From positions 1 through 64,000 of the forward strand of contig NZ_JASPJX010000008.1 in NCBI RefSeq assembly GCF_030232585.1: 64,000 nucleotides of DNA, read 5' to 3'. Positions 53,760-62,202 of the stretch are shown here, piece by piece. The notes below the pieces were generated by a model, which had not been told where the DNA came from, ran no database searches, and saw only the letters and a program-made list of their open reading frames with translations. The DNA comes from Corynebacterium sp. MSK008 (GTDB taxonomy: Bacteria; Actinomycetota; Actinomycetes; Mycobacteriales; Mycobacteriaceae). Made by a program: the position numbers and the translations under genes. The first letter of the stretch is position 1; every line of letters begins with the position of its first letter.

Positions 53760-55577
53760 TTACTCTGCTGCAGCGTGTTCACGTTCGGTGAACTGCTTCG
53801 CGTTGACGCGGCGGGCGATCTTGCCTGCGGTGGAGCGGGCCACCCCGCCCGGCGCGCGGAATTCCACGACCTCGGGCGAGATGCCGTGGTTGGTGGTGAT
53901 GGCGGAGCGGATGGCGTCCTCGGCGGCGGCGTCGCCGTCCTCGGTGGCGCCGTCGGCGCGCTCGGCGAGGATGATCAGGCGCTCCACGTCGTCGCCCGGC
54001 ACGGCGAAGGCGGCGACGGAGTCCTTGCGCACGTGGTCGGAGGCCTCCATCGCGGTGGCTTCGATGTCCTGCGGGTAGTGGTTGCGGCCCGCCACGACGA
54101 CGAGGTCTTTGACGCGGCCGGTGATGTAGAGGTGGTTGTCCAGCACGGTGCCCAAGTCGCCGGTGGCGCACCAGTTGTCCTTCGGCAGACCGTCTTGGAG
54201 GGTGGCGCCGATGGTGTTGCGGAACGTCGCCTCGGTTTCCTCCGGGTGGTCCAGGTAACCGGCGGCGACGTTGTTGCCGTTGATCCAGATCTCGCCGATC
54301 TCGCCTTCGGGCAGCTCGTTTTTGGTCTCGGTGTCCACGATGGCGAAGTGCATCCACTTCGCCGGCTGGCCGACGGACGCCATGGGCACGCCGCCCTCGG
54401 CGGGCACGGCCTTGCCGTCGGCGAGTGCTTCGCGGTCGAATTCAATGAACTTCGGGCGCTCCTCGGTGCGGTCCGTGGACACCAGCAGTGTGGCCTCCGC
54501 CAGGCCGTAGGAGGGGCGCAGCACCGTGAGGTCCAGGCCGGACTCGCCGAACGCGCCGACGAAGGCCTCCACGCCCGGCTTGGTCACGGACTCGGAGCCG
54601 ATGAGGATGCAGTGCACGCCGGAGAAGTCGTACTGGTCCGGGGTCTCCGGCGCCGCGTAGCGGGCGGCCAGATCCAGCGCGAAGTTGGGGATGCAGGAGT
54701 AAATGTGCACGTCGGCCGGGTCGTCGTCGCGCCGCGAAAGCATGTCCACCCAGCGCTTCGGGTTCTGCAGGAAGTCGCGCGGGCTCATAATCTCCAGCAC
54801 CTGGCCCAGCACGAGGCTGACCACGGCGACGATGACGCCCATGTCGTGGTGCTGCGGCAGCCAGGTGGGCACGCGCATGGGGGCTTCGAAGCGCAGCGCC
54901 TCGTTGATCTGGAGTACGTTGGTGACCAGCGCTTCGTTGGTGATCATCACGCCAGCCGGATTGCGGGTGGAGCCGGAGGTGTACTGCAAAAAGCAGATGG
55001 CGTCCGCGGTGTTTTCGCCCTCAACGGGGGCGACGGGCTGCCAGGAATCGGCGAGCGTGTCGGGCAGGGAATCCGCGGCGAGGATGCGGGGGCGCTCCGC
55101 GGCCGGACGGTCGGCGAAGAAGGCGCGCACGGCCGGGGCGCCGGCGGAGTTGGTCACTACGAGGCGCACGTTGGCGTCGCTCAGCACGGCGCGCAGGTGG
55201 GCCTCATGGCCGGGTTCGTTCGGGTCGTACAGCGGCACCGGCACGAGGCCGGCGTAGAGCGCACCCATGAACGCGAAGAGATACTCGGCGGAGTTCGGGG
55301 CCATGATGGCCACGCGCTCCCCCGGCTCGCCCACCTGTGCCAGACGCGCGGCGACGGCCTTGATGCGGGTGTTGACCTGGGTGCGGGTGAACTCGCGGGC
55401 CTCGCCGTCGGGGTTGGAGGTGAAGTCCCAGTCTCGGATGTTCACCGCGTCGCCGCCGCCGGTGGCGAGGTGGGCCTGGTAGATCGTCTCGCTCAGGCGC
55501 GGGAGGGTGAAGTGCTCTGGGAGCGCGATTTGGCCGTTATCGTCGAAAAATTGCGCGATGAGCTGCTGAAGATCCAT
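53760..55577 (-). CDS. fadD32: Long-chain fatty acyl-AMP ligase FadD32
   Basis: A 605-residue FAAL that activates the meromycolate-type chain as acyl-AMP and loads it on the N-terminal ACP of Pks13. The adenylation motif FLQYTSGSTRNPAGVM, the His-Asp core WLPQHHDMGVI, RPSYGLAEATL and the hinge TGRVKDLVVVAGRNHYPQDIE are in the expected order. The ATG at 55577 (MDLQQLIAQ) has AAGGAG 8 bases upstream, so the longer frame beginning at 55601 is not used. Confidence 0.95.
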   Translation of the reverse strand: MDLQQLIAQFFDDNGQIALPEHFTLPRLSETIYQAHLATGGGDAVNIRDWDFTSNPDGEAREFTRTQVNTRIKAVAARLAQVGEPGERVAIMAPNSAEYLFAFMGALYAGLVPVPLYDPNEPGHEAHLRAVLSDANVRLVVTNSAGAPAVRAFFADRPAAERPRILAADSLPDTLADSWQPVAPVEGENTADAICFLQYTSGSTRNPAGVMITNEALVTNVLQINEALRFEAPMRVPTWLPQHHDMGVIVAVVSLVLGQVLEIMSPRDFLQNPKRWVDMLSRRDDDPADVHIYSCIPNFALDLAARYAAPETPDQYDFSGVHCILIGSESVTKPGVEAFVGAFGESGLDLTVLRPSYGLAEATLLVSTDRTEERPKFIEFDREALADGKAVPAEGGVPMASVGQPAKWMHFAIVDTETKNELPEGEIGEIWINGNNVAAGYLDHPEETEATFRNTIGATLQDGLPKDNWCATGDLGTVLDNHLYITGRVKDLVVVAGRNHYPQDIEATAMEASDHVRKDSVAAFAVPGDDVERLIILAERADGATEDGDAAAEDAIRSAITTNHGISPEVVEFRAPGGVARSTAGKIARRVNAKQFTEREHAAAE

Positions 55578-55613
55578 ACCCGTAACTCCTTTGCGGGGCA
55601 AAACTATTTCGGA

Positions 55614-56570
55614 CTACAAACTTTCTACCACGTTCTGGACCCAACCTACAGTCCATTCCGGCACAGTGGTCCCAGGAATTACGGCCGGATTGGTCGCGTA
55701 CATGGCGTGATTGCCGTTCGCCGCAATCAGTGCATGCGCACGGTCGATGGCGTTGCCCACGCCCTTCGGCGCGTCGCAGACCGTGTCGTCCGGCGCGCAG
55801 ATCTCAAACGCGCGGTCCTCCACCAGGCCGAAGCCGCCGGGGCGCGGGCCGGTCATGGTCGCGCCCGGGGTGACCCGGTCCACCAGCCCCTGCAGCGGCT
55901 GCATGACAATCTCCGCGCCCACGCCGCCGACCTCGGCGCCGGGGTTGACGCCCACGCCGTTTTCACGCCGGCCGTCCGCGATCATCACCGCGCCCAGCAG
56001 CCGCTCCGGGTCGATGGGCCCCGCGCTGTTGCCGATCTTCGACGCCACGTCGCCCACGATCACCGCCCCCTGGGAGAACCCGGCGATGATGAACTTCGTC
56101 GACGGGCACGTCTCCGCCACAAACCGCAGCTCGCCCGACAGCTTGGCGGTGCCCTCGGCGCGCGAGTCGTCGTAGGTCATCTCGGCGCGCCCGTGCGCCG
56201 TCTGGATGTTCCGGAACTGCGCGGTGTACGGCACCGTGAACACGCGCACGTGGTTGATGTCGTACATCTGCTGCAGCGGCTGGGTAATGGAGAGCATGAA
56301 GCTCGCCGGGTTGGCAGCCGGCGCGAACGGGTCGTCGTCCGCCGCTGACTCCCAGGTGCCGGGCACGGAGACGAACTCGACCGCGGGGCACCAGTCCGGC
56401 TCCGCCGCCTGCGACTCCGAGGGCTCCTCGGGCGTCTCGGAGGTTGCTAGCGGCCCGTCCGCGGACGGCAGCCCGGTCTCGCCGGAACGCCACTGGTAGA
56501 TCCCCAGACCGATCAAAGACAACACCACAATCACTGCGGCGACGACAAAAACGTTGCGCGAAGTGCGCAT
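55614..56570 (-). CDS. Cutinase-family esterase (Culp6-like)
   Basis: A 318-residue protein with a single membrane helix at about 7-26 and a Ser/Glu-rich linker, then an outer alpha/beta hydrolase domain. The nucleophile S166 lies in IIAGFSQGAV; paired Cys (C61 with C155, and EICAPDDTVCDAP) match the cutinase disulfides and catalytic Asp, and the His in ANGNHAMY completes the triad. It occupies the position of mycobacterial Rv3802c (Culp6), an essential envelope lipase acting near mycolate metabolism. Confidence 0.88.
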   Translation of the reverse strand: MRTSRNVFVVAAVIVVLSLIGLGIYQWRSGETGLPSADGPLATSETPEEPSESQAAEPDWCPAVEFVSVPGTWESAADDDPFAPAANPASFMLSITQPLQQMYDINHVRVFTVPYTAQFRNIQTAHGRAEMTYDDSRAEGTAKLSGELRFVAETCPSTKFIIAGFSQGAVIVGDVASKIGNSAGPIDPERLLGAVMIADGRRENGVGVNPGAEVGGVGAEIVMQPLQGLVDRVTPGATMTGPRPGGFGLVEDRAFEICAPDDTVCDAPKGVGNAIDRAHALIAANGNHAMYATNPAVIPGTTVPEWTVGWVQNVVESL

Positions 56571-56594
56571 GAGCCCAGGCTCCCTTCTGTACTG

Positions 56595-57083
56595 CTAGGA
56601 GCAGAGGTTGGCGCGGGCGGTGTCGCTGATCAGCGCCGCCACGCTCGCCGCATCCATGTCGGTGCGGCGTTGCTCCACAAGCTGGCCTGCCACCGCGTCG
56701 CGGGTGATCAGGTTGTCAGCGCACACGGTAGCGCCGGTGGCTGTGAGCTGGTCTTCAATCCCGTCGATGTTGACTCCGCTTTCCCTTAAGGTGGCCAGGT
56801 AGGCCTCTTCCTGCGGGGAGAAGGCGCTAGCCTGCTGCGGCACGTCGGTCACTTCGCGGGCCGGCTGGTCGTCGGCGCGTTTGCTTTGCGACAACACAGC
56901 CGACGACGACGCAGCCGCCGACGTTTCCTTAGTTTCGGTTTCGGATTCAGTTTCCGTCTCAGTGGCCTCGCTGACCACCGTCGGGGTCTCCGTCACGTCC
57001 TCGGAGTCCACGGTGGCGCCTCCGCAGGCGGCCACGGCGACGGCGGCGGCGGCCGTCGCAAAGCAGAATGCAACCTTGCGCAC
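56595..57083 (-). CDS. DUF732-type lipoprotein
   Basis: A 162-residue lipoprotein: signal peptide with a lipobox (VAAC, Cys 20), a Thr/Glu/Ser-rich linker at about 25-75, and a C-terminal DUF732-like helical domain with the spaced Cys (VCADNL and NLCS). It lies between the cutinase-like gene and cop1, where C. glutamicum has a similar secreted protein. The role is unknown; surface position and linker suggest an envelope-binding accessory. Confidence 0.8.
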   Translation of the reverse strand: MRKVAFCFATAAAAVAVAACGGATVDSEDVTETPTVVSEATETETESETETKETSAAASSSAVLSQSKRADDQPAREVTDVPQQASAFSPQEEAYLATLRESGVNIDGIEDQLTATGATVCADNLITRDAVAGQLVEQRRTDMDAASVAALISDTARANLCS

Positions 57084-59026
57084 TACTTCTTCCTCACGTT
57101 GACGTTACCGTTGACCTGCTCGATCGTGCCGCGCTGGAAGTCGATGGTCAGGCCGCCGGCCGGGATCTTCTTCATGTCCGTCACCGGCCAGCCCAGCTCG
57201 CCCTGCTCGTAGCCGCGCTTGCCCCACTCGTCGAAGATGTCGCCGGTGAGGATGGTGTGCGCGCCCGTGGCCGCGGACCAGTAGATGTTGCCGTGCTCGA
57301 ACGGCTGGAAGAACCCGCCCTTGACCGCAATCTCGTTGCCGGTCGGGTACCCCAACTCAGAGGTAGCGGTGCCGATCTCGCCGTACTTCTCCGCGATCGC
57401 GCCGTGGACGATGAAGTGCTTGCCGTCCGGGTTGCGGGTGAGGAAGCCGCCCTGGAACTTCTGCACGTAACCCTCGCCCACCTGGTTCGCCTCGGCCACC
57501 GGGTACTTCAGGTCGCCGCCCTCGTAGCCGTTTTCGCCCCATGCGGCGAACATGTCGCCCGGGATGGCGTACGCGCCGGTCTGCGGGGTCCAGTACACCG
57601 AGCCGTGCTGGAAGTGCACGAAGCGGCCCACGCCGTCCGGCGTCGGCGTCTCGCCCGTGGTGGGGAAGCCCAGCCAGCCGGCCGGGCCGCCGAGCGCGTT
57701 GTACTTGGCCAGGATCGCTCCGTAGAGCGCGTGCGCGCCGGTGTCCGGGGACCAGAAGGCGGTGCCGCCGCGGAAGTCCTGCGCCTTGCCCTTGGTGTCC
57801 TTGCCCGCGTCATACTCGTCGTTGACGCAGGAGCCGATCGTGCCGGCCTTGGTGGCCTCGGCGATCGCGCCGACCGGGGTGCACTTGGAGCCGCGGTCCG
57901 CCTCCGGCACCTCCAGCGCGTTGGCGATGTAGGGCCACGCCTGCGCCATCTCGAACTGCCAGTACTCCCAGGAGTGCACACCAGACGGGCGGAAGCGCAC
58001 GATGGGCTTGACCGGGGTGCGCGAGGCATAGTCCACGAACGTCTGGGTGGACAGGCGCGAGAGCACCTCCAGTCCGATGCCGGCCGGGTTTGCCTGCCCC
58101 TTCGCCACCGATTCCGGGTTGCCAAAGTCGTCACGGCCCGAACCAGCGGAGACGTAGACCGTCATGTCCTTCAGGTTCTCGATGCCCAGCTTCGGGTCGT
58201 GGTCGATCCAGTCCTGCGAGCCCAGCGGGCCCCACATCGCCTCGGCGTTGTAGCCGCCGGCGTCCAGCTGCGCCGCCTTGATGGCGGTGGGCATGCCGGT
58301 CGTGGTGGTGTCCAAGTAGCCGGAGAAGGAGCCGACGAACTTGAACAGGTGCGGGTTGCGTTCAGCCAGGTTGACCGCCGCGGTGCCGCCCATGGACAGG
58401 CCCACCACGGCGCGGGAGCCGTTGGAACGGAACTCGTTGTTCAGCACCGGGATGAGCTCCTTGGTCAGGAACGTCTCCCACATGTAGTGCTTGCCGTTGT
58501 TCTCGCGCTGCCAGTCGGAGTAGAAGGAGGACTCGCCGCCGACCGGCAGGATCACGTTGACGTTCTTGTCGGCGTAGAACTGCTCGATGTTCGTCTCGAT
58601 AGTCCAGCCGTTTTCGTCGTCACGCGCGCGCAGGCCGTCCAGCGCCCACACCTCGGGGAACTTCGCGGTCGGGTTGGAGTGCCAGTCGCGCGCCAGCAGG
58701 ATCTGCACCTGGATCGGGTGGTCTGGCATCGACGGGGAGTTGATGAACACCGCCACGCGACGGTTGGTGATCCACTCGATACGGTCTACCTTCACGCCCT
58801 CCGGCAGGCCCGGGATCTGCGGGTCCTTCTCCACCTCGATCGGGGTGCGCTTCGGCGGGTCGTGCGGGCGCAGGCCGTCGGAGATGCCGCGGTTGGAGGA
58901 CAACTGCGATGACAGGTCGCCCGGCAGGCTCGACTGTGCGTTGGCGGCGGGCGCCAGCGTGAGGGCAAGGGCGGCGGGCAGCAGCGCGGCGGCGATCCGC
59001 GTTGGGGTGGTTCGGTTGTCTCGCAT
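57083..59026 (-). CDS. cop1: Mycolyltransferase with LGFP repeats (Cop1/PS1-like)
   Basis: A 647-residue secreted mycoloyltransferase. The signal peptide ends at ANA (residue 30). The catalytic domain (about 70-350) has S211 in VVGLSMGGTAAVN, an SFYSDW loop, and the His in GVHSWEYWQ. The C-terminal ~270 residues consist of LGFP-type repeats (ALGGPAGWLGFP, and LGYPTGNE later) that bind the cell wall. It transfers mycoloyl groups between trehalose mycolates and to arabinogalactan. The ATG at 59026 with an AGGAGA site fits the signal peptide; longer frames do not. Its stop overlaps the lipoprotein start. Confidence 0.93.
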   Translation of the reverse strand: MRDNRTTPTRIAAALLPAALALTLAPAANAQSSLPGDLSSQLSSNRGISDGLRPHDPPKRTPIEVEKDPQIPGLPEGVKVDRIEWITNRRVAVFINSPSMPDHPIQVQILLARDWHSNPTAKFPEVWALDGLRARDDENGWTIETNIEQFYADKNVNVILPVGGESSFYSDWQRENNGKHYMWETFLTKELIPVLNNEFRSNGSRAVVGLSMGGTAAVNLAERNPHLFKFVGSFSGYLDTTTTGMPTAIKAAQLDAGGYNAEAMWGPLGSQDWIDHDPKLGIENLKDMTVYVSAGSGRDDFGNPESVAKGQANPAGIGLEVLSRLSTQTFVDYASRTPVKPIVRFRPSGVHSWEYWQFEMAQAWPYIANALEVPEADRGSKCTPVGAIAEATKAGTIGSCVNDEYDAGKDTKGKAQDFRGGTAFWSPDTGAHALYGAILAKYNALGGPAGWLGFPTTGETPTPDGVGRFVHFQHGSVYWTPQTGAYAIPGDMFAAWGENGYEGGDLKYPVAEANQVGEGYVQKFQGGFLTRNPDGKHFIVHGAIAEKYGEIGTATSELGYPTGNEIAVKGGFFQPFEHGNIYWSAATGAHTILTGDIFDEWGKRGYEQGELGWPVTDMKKIPAGGLTIDFQRGTIEQVNGNVNVRKK

Positions 59027-59146
59027 GAGTCTCCTACCTCGTCTGGCTACTGGTGTCACAAGAGTATCGACCAAAAGCTTAAGTTTCACTTGAAGGTTTA
59101 GTCGTGTGCGACACGCGATGCGTTACGACGAGCCCAGAAACGGCGA

Positions 59147-59214
59147 AAACCGGCTACCTACATCCGGTTACCCGCTGGGAAATCAGCTGGTAGCCGGATG
59201 TAGGTAACCGGTTT
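59147..59214. repeat. 26-bp inverted repeat made of four CCGGYTACC units
   Basis: The arms 59147-59172 and 59189-59214 are inverted copies with two mismatches around a 16-base loop. Each arm holds two direct CCGGYTACC 9-mers separated by TACAT, so four units face each other. It lies in the 259-base gap between cop1 and cmt2. No T-tract follows, which argues against a simple terminator. It could be a multi-site operator or a large RNA hairpin. The rest of the gap shows no gene. Confidence 0.85.
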
Positions 59215-59285
59215 CGTCGGAATACCCCCAGCGAGTCCCACACCGCAACCCGGCGCGCGCCCTCATCGACCCCCAGTCGGGCGCC

Positions 59286-60299
59286 CTACCAGGCGTTCAT
59301 CACGTTGAGGATGCGCGGCTTCGTGGCCTCGAGCTGGCTGCCAAACTGGTCCCAGTTGTGCAGGCCGGTCGGGGTGAACACGGCGGTGTGCTTCACGCCG
59401 GTCACGGTGGCCTTTGCGGACCAGGCGCGGGTGGTCACGCTGGCCACCTGCTCCAGCGCGATGCCGGCGGCGCGGTGCTGCGGCAGGTACTTCTCGTCGG
59501 CCGGGCCTGGCACGCCGGAACCGGCGGAGACGTAGACGTCGCGGCCGCGGAGGTTGCCCATGTTCAAGAACGGGTCGTTTTCAAAACGGCGGGGGTTCAG
59601 CGAGGAGCCCCACATGGCGTTGACGTTGTACAGGCCGCCGTCGAGAAGCGCGGCTCGCAGTGCGGTCTGGCCGCCCGGCACCGTGGTGGTCAGGTATCCG
59701 GAGTAGGACAGCACCTGGCGGAACTGGTTGGGGTGCAGCGCCGCGAGGTTGATCGCGGCGGTGCCGCCCATGGACAGGCCGAGGATGGAGTTGTTCGTCG
59801 GCGAAACACCGAAGTGCTGCTGCAGGTAGGGCGGCAGCTCCTTGGTCAGGAAGGTGTCCCACTTGTAGGTCACCGGGTGGTTGAAGTCGTAGGTCGCCGG
59901 GGCGTTCCAGTCGGTGTAGAAGGAGGACTGGCCGCCGACGGGCATCACCAGGGTGATGTTGTTGTCCTTGAACGTTCGGGCGGCGTTGACATCGTTGACC
60001 CAGGCATTGGTGATCTCGGTGGCGCGCAGGCCGTCGAGCATGTACAGGCCAGCGTTGCCGCCGCGCTGCGCGGGCTGAATCTGGACAGTGATGTGGCGGT
60101 TCATCGCGGGGGACCACACCGTGCAGCGCTGCACCCAGAACCCGACGCGGTCCCACTCGCAGTGGCCGGTGGAGTCGGGCCGCAGCCAGTCACGGTGCGC
60201 CGCCGACGCCTGCGGGGCGCCGATCACCGCCGCCAGGCCGGTGACTAGGGCCATGAGCAGCGCAGTGAGCTTGCGGCGCACAGAATTTTTGGAGTTCAT
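59286..60299 (-). CDS. cmt2: Secreted mycolyltransferase (antigen 85-type)
   Basis: A 337-residue mycoloyltransferase without LGFP repeats. The signal peptide ends at ASA (about residue 33). The nucleophile is S176 in ILGLSMGGTAAIN; GGQSSFYTDWN and the His in TGLHNWDQF complete the family pattern. C47 and C59 may form a disulfide. It makes trehalose dimycolate or mycolates arabinogalactan beside Cop1, the two being partly redundant in corynebacteria. The ATG at 60299 has AGGGGAT upstream; a TTG four codons earlier is less likely. Confidence 0.93.
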   Translation of the reverse strand: MNSKNSVRRKLTALLMALVTGLAAVIGAPQASAAHRDWLRPDSTGHCEWDRVGFWVQRCTVWSPAMNRHITVQIQPAQRGGNAGLYMLDGLRATEITNAWVNDVNAARTFKDNNITLVMPVGGQSSFYTDWNAPATYDFNHPVTYKWDTFLTKELPPYLQQHFGVSPTNNSILGLSMGGTAAINLAALHPNQFRQVLSYSGYLTTTVPGGQTALRAALLDGGLYNVNAMWGSSLNPRRFENDPFLNMGNLRGRDVYVSAGSGVPGPADEKYLPQHRAAGIALEQVASVTTRAWSAKATVTGVKHTAVFTPTGLHNWDQFGSQLEATKPRILNVMNAW

Positions 60300-60311
60300 A
60301 GATCCCCTCAA

Positions 60312-60338
60312 AACGTGTTTTCAGGCAAAAGACACGTT
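60312..60338. promoter_or_regulatory. Inverted repeat upstream of cmt2
   Basis: AACGTGT (60312-60318) and ACACGTT (60332-60338) are perfect inverted arms around a 13-base spacer, 12 bases before the cmt2 start and inside the aftB-cmt2 gap. The position fits an operator or leader hairpin. Confidence 0.45.
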
Positions 60339-60365
60339 CACGTTACCAATTCGAAACGTGACCCG

Positions 60366-62177
60366 CTATTCCCCAGTGTGCGCTTGCACCGGCCAGGCGA
60401 TCTGTGCGCCCTCGATCCCTGGGTTCGCCCCGTGCCGGATCGCGCGGCGGGTATCGGCGTCGATGTAGAGGCCGGGGTCGCTGGAAAGCTGCAGCGTGCG
60501 GCCGTCGGTAAGCGAATAGCGCACGTTTTTCCAGAACCGCCCCCAGCTCATGGGTTCGCGCGAGGTGGCCAGCAGTTCGGCGATTTCGGGGCTGCGCAGC
60601 GCCGCGCGCGCCTGCTTCGCGCGCATGGAGCTGATAAACGGCGGGAGCCCGTCCAGGTAGGTGTCGGTGTCGGCGGCTTGCCAGGCGGGGTCGAGGAATT
60701 TGTCGTGGCCGACGCGGCCTTCCGGGTCACGCGGCATGCGCGCGGCGATGGGGGTTGCCAGGCCGACGGTGTCCAGGATGCGCACGTCGAGCGGCGCGTT
60801 CATACTGGTCATGCCCAGGTTGATCAGGTACGCCGTCAGCGGCAGGTTGCTTAAGTCCGACTCCGCGTCTTCGCGGTCGCGGTAGTACCAGCTGTACATC
60901 TCTGGGTCGGCGGAGACGTAGGCGAGGTTGAGCTGCGCGGCGTCTGCGGCGATGCCTTTGTCCAGCGCGTCTTCCCAGTTCTGCATGAGCTTGGAGCCGA
61001 GGAAGTCTTCGGCGTAGCGCGGCGGGTCGGTCAGCTCGCGGCCGACGGCAAGGGTCCAGAATTCCCGCTCGTCCACGATGCCGAGTTCTTTTTCGCCGGT
61101 CTGGTACGCCTCCCAGTCGATGGGGTGGGCGCGCACGATGGTCACGCCGGCCCACACGGCCACGGCGGTCGCCAAAGCAATGCTCACGCGTGTGAGCGGC
61201 ACCGCCATCGCGGGCAGCAGCAGCGCGAACAGCGGCAACAGCCACATGCGCCCGTGCATGAAGTCGCCGCCGACGCGCAGCACGTAGAGGATGTGGGCGA
61301 GCGCGCAGCCGGTGACAAGCAAAACAATTGCTAATCGACGTCCTCCGGTCCCCCGCATCATCCACCCCACCAACGCGGCGGCAGCCAGCACCGGCAGCCA
61401 GAGCCAGTAGTAGCCCACGAAGTCCGCGAAGTACTCGAACCCGCGCGCCCACTCGGCGCCGGAGGCAGATTTGGCCACGGCCGTGTGGGGAGTGAGCAGC
61501 CCGTAGTAGCCCATGCGGAAGAGCTGGTAGGCGGCCGGCACGGGCAGCGCCGCAGCAAGGATGCCGGGGGTCTTGCGCGGGGAGAACGCGATGAGCAGGA
61601 TGCCGGTCACGCCGCCGTAGAGCGCGAGCTCGGGGCGCACCAGCCAGGACATGCCGCACCAAAAGGCGAGGAAGTAGCCGGCTTCCGGCACGCGGCGGCG
61701 CAGCGGCTCGGCCCACGCGACCAGCGCAGCCCACCACACGGCGATCCACAGCAGCGACAAGCCCCATTCCAGCCCGGAGGTGGCGAAGTCTCGGGCGGGC
61801 GGCAGCGCCAGGTAGATCACGATGCCCAGGGGCACGACGGGGCCCACTTTGCCCCAGAACCGGCCCGTGGCGAAGGTGGCCAGCGCGGCCGCCGCGACGG
61901 TGAAGATCAGCGCGAGCCACATAGCCACATCTTCGAGCCGGGCACCGGTGAGCCAGCCAAACGCGGTGATCAGGTACTGCCATAGCGTGGAGGTGTTGGC
62001 CTCCACTCGCTCGCCGGCGTTGAACACGGGCCCGTTTCCGGCGAGCAGGTTGCGCACGGTGCGCAGGACGATCAAGCCGTCGTCGGACATCCAGCGGCGG
62101 GTCCATCCGCCCCAGAACGCGAAGATGCCCGCGACTACGGCTGCGGCGAGCGCGGAGAGGCGGGCATGTTTGGTCAT
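60366..62177 (-). CDS. aftB: Terminal beta-(1->2)-arabinofuranosyltransferase AftB
   Basis: A 603-residue GT-C enzyme. The first outer loop carries the catalytic acidic pair in TRRWMSDDGLIVLRTVRNLL, nine or so helices follow to about residue 390, and an outer C-terminal domain of about 200 residues completes it. It adds the terminal beta-arabinofuranose that accepts mycolates, using decaprenyl-phospho-arabinose. TAACAT (62185-62190) ends 7 bases before the ATG, so it may have its own leaderless promoter. It occupies the position of Rv3805c. Confidence 0.93.
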   Translation of the reverse strand: MTKHARLSALAAAVVAGIFAFWGGWTRRWMSDDGLIVLRTVRNLLAGNGPVFNAGERVEANTSTLWQYLITAFGWLTGARLEDVAMWLALIFTVAAAALATFATGRFWGKVGPVVPLGIVIYLALPPARDFATSGLEWGLSLLWIAVWWAALVAWAEPLRRRVPEAGYFLAFWCGMSWLVRPELALYGGVTGILLIAFSPRKTPGILAAALPVPAAYQLFRMGYYGLLTPHTAVAKSASGAEWARGFEYFADFVGYYWLWLPVLAAAALVGWMMRGTGGRRLAIVLLVTGCALAHILYVLRVGGDFMHGRMWLLPLFALLLPAMAVPLTRVSIALATAVAVWAGVTIVRAHPIDWEAYQTGEKELGIVDEREFWTLAVGRELTDPPRYAEDFLGSKLMQNWEDALDKGIAADAAQLNLAYVSADPEMYSWYYRDREDAESDLSNLPLTAYLINLGMTSMNAPLDVRILDTVGLATPIAARMPRDPEGRVGHDKFLDPAWQAADTDTYLDGLPPFISSMRAKQARAALRSPEIAELLATSREPMSWGRFWKNVRYSLTDGRTLQLSSDPGLYIDADTRRAIRHGANPGIEGAQIAWPVQAHTGE

Positions 62178-62202
62178 TGCGACGATGTTAGTGGGTGTAG
62201 CG

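Noticed and set aside
59147-59214. Ordinary Rho-independent terminator of cmt2
   Set aside because: There is no T-tract on either side, and the internal four-fold CCGGYTACC repetition is not expected of a simple terminator; a role in termination is still possible.
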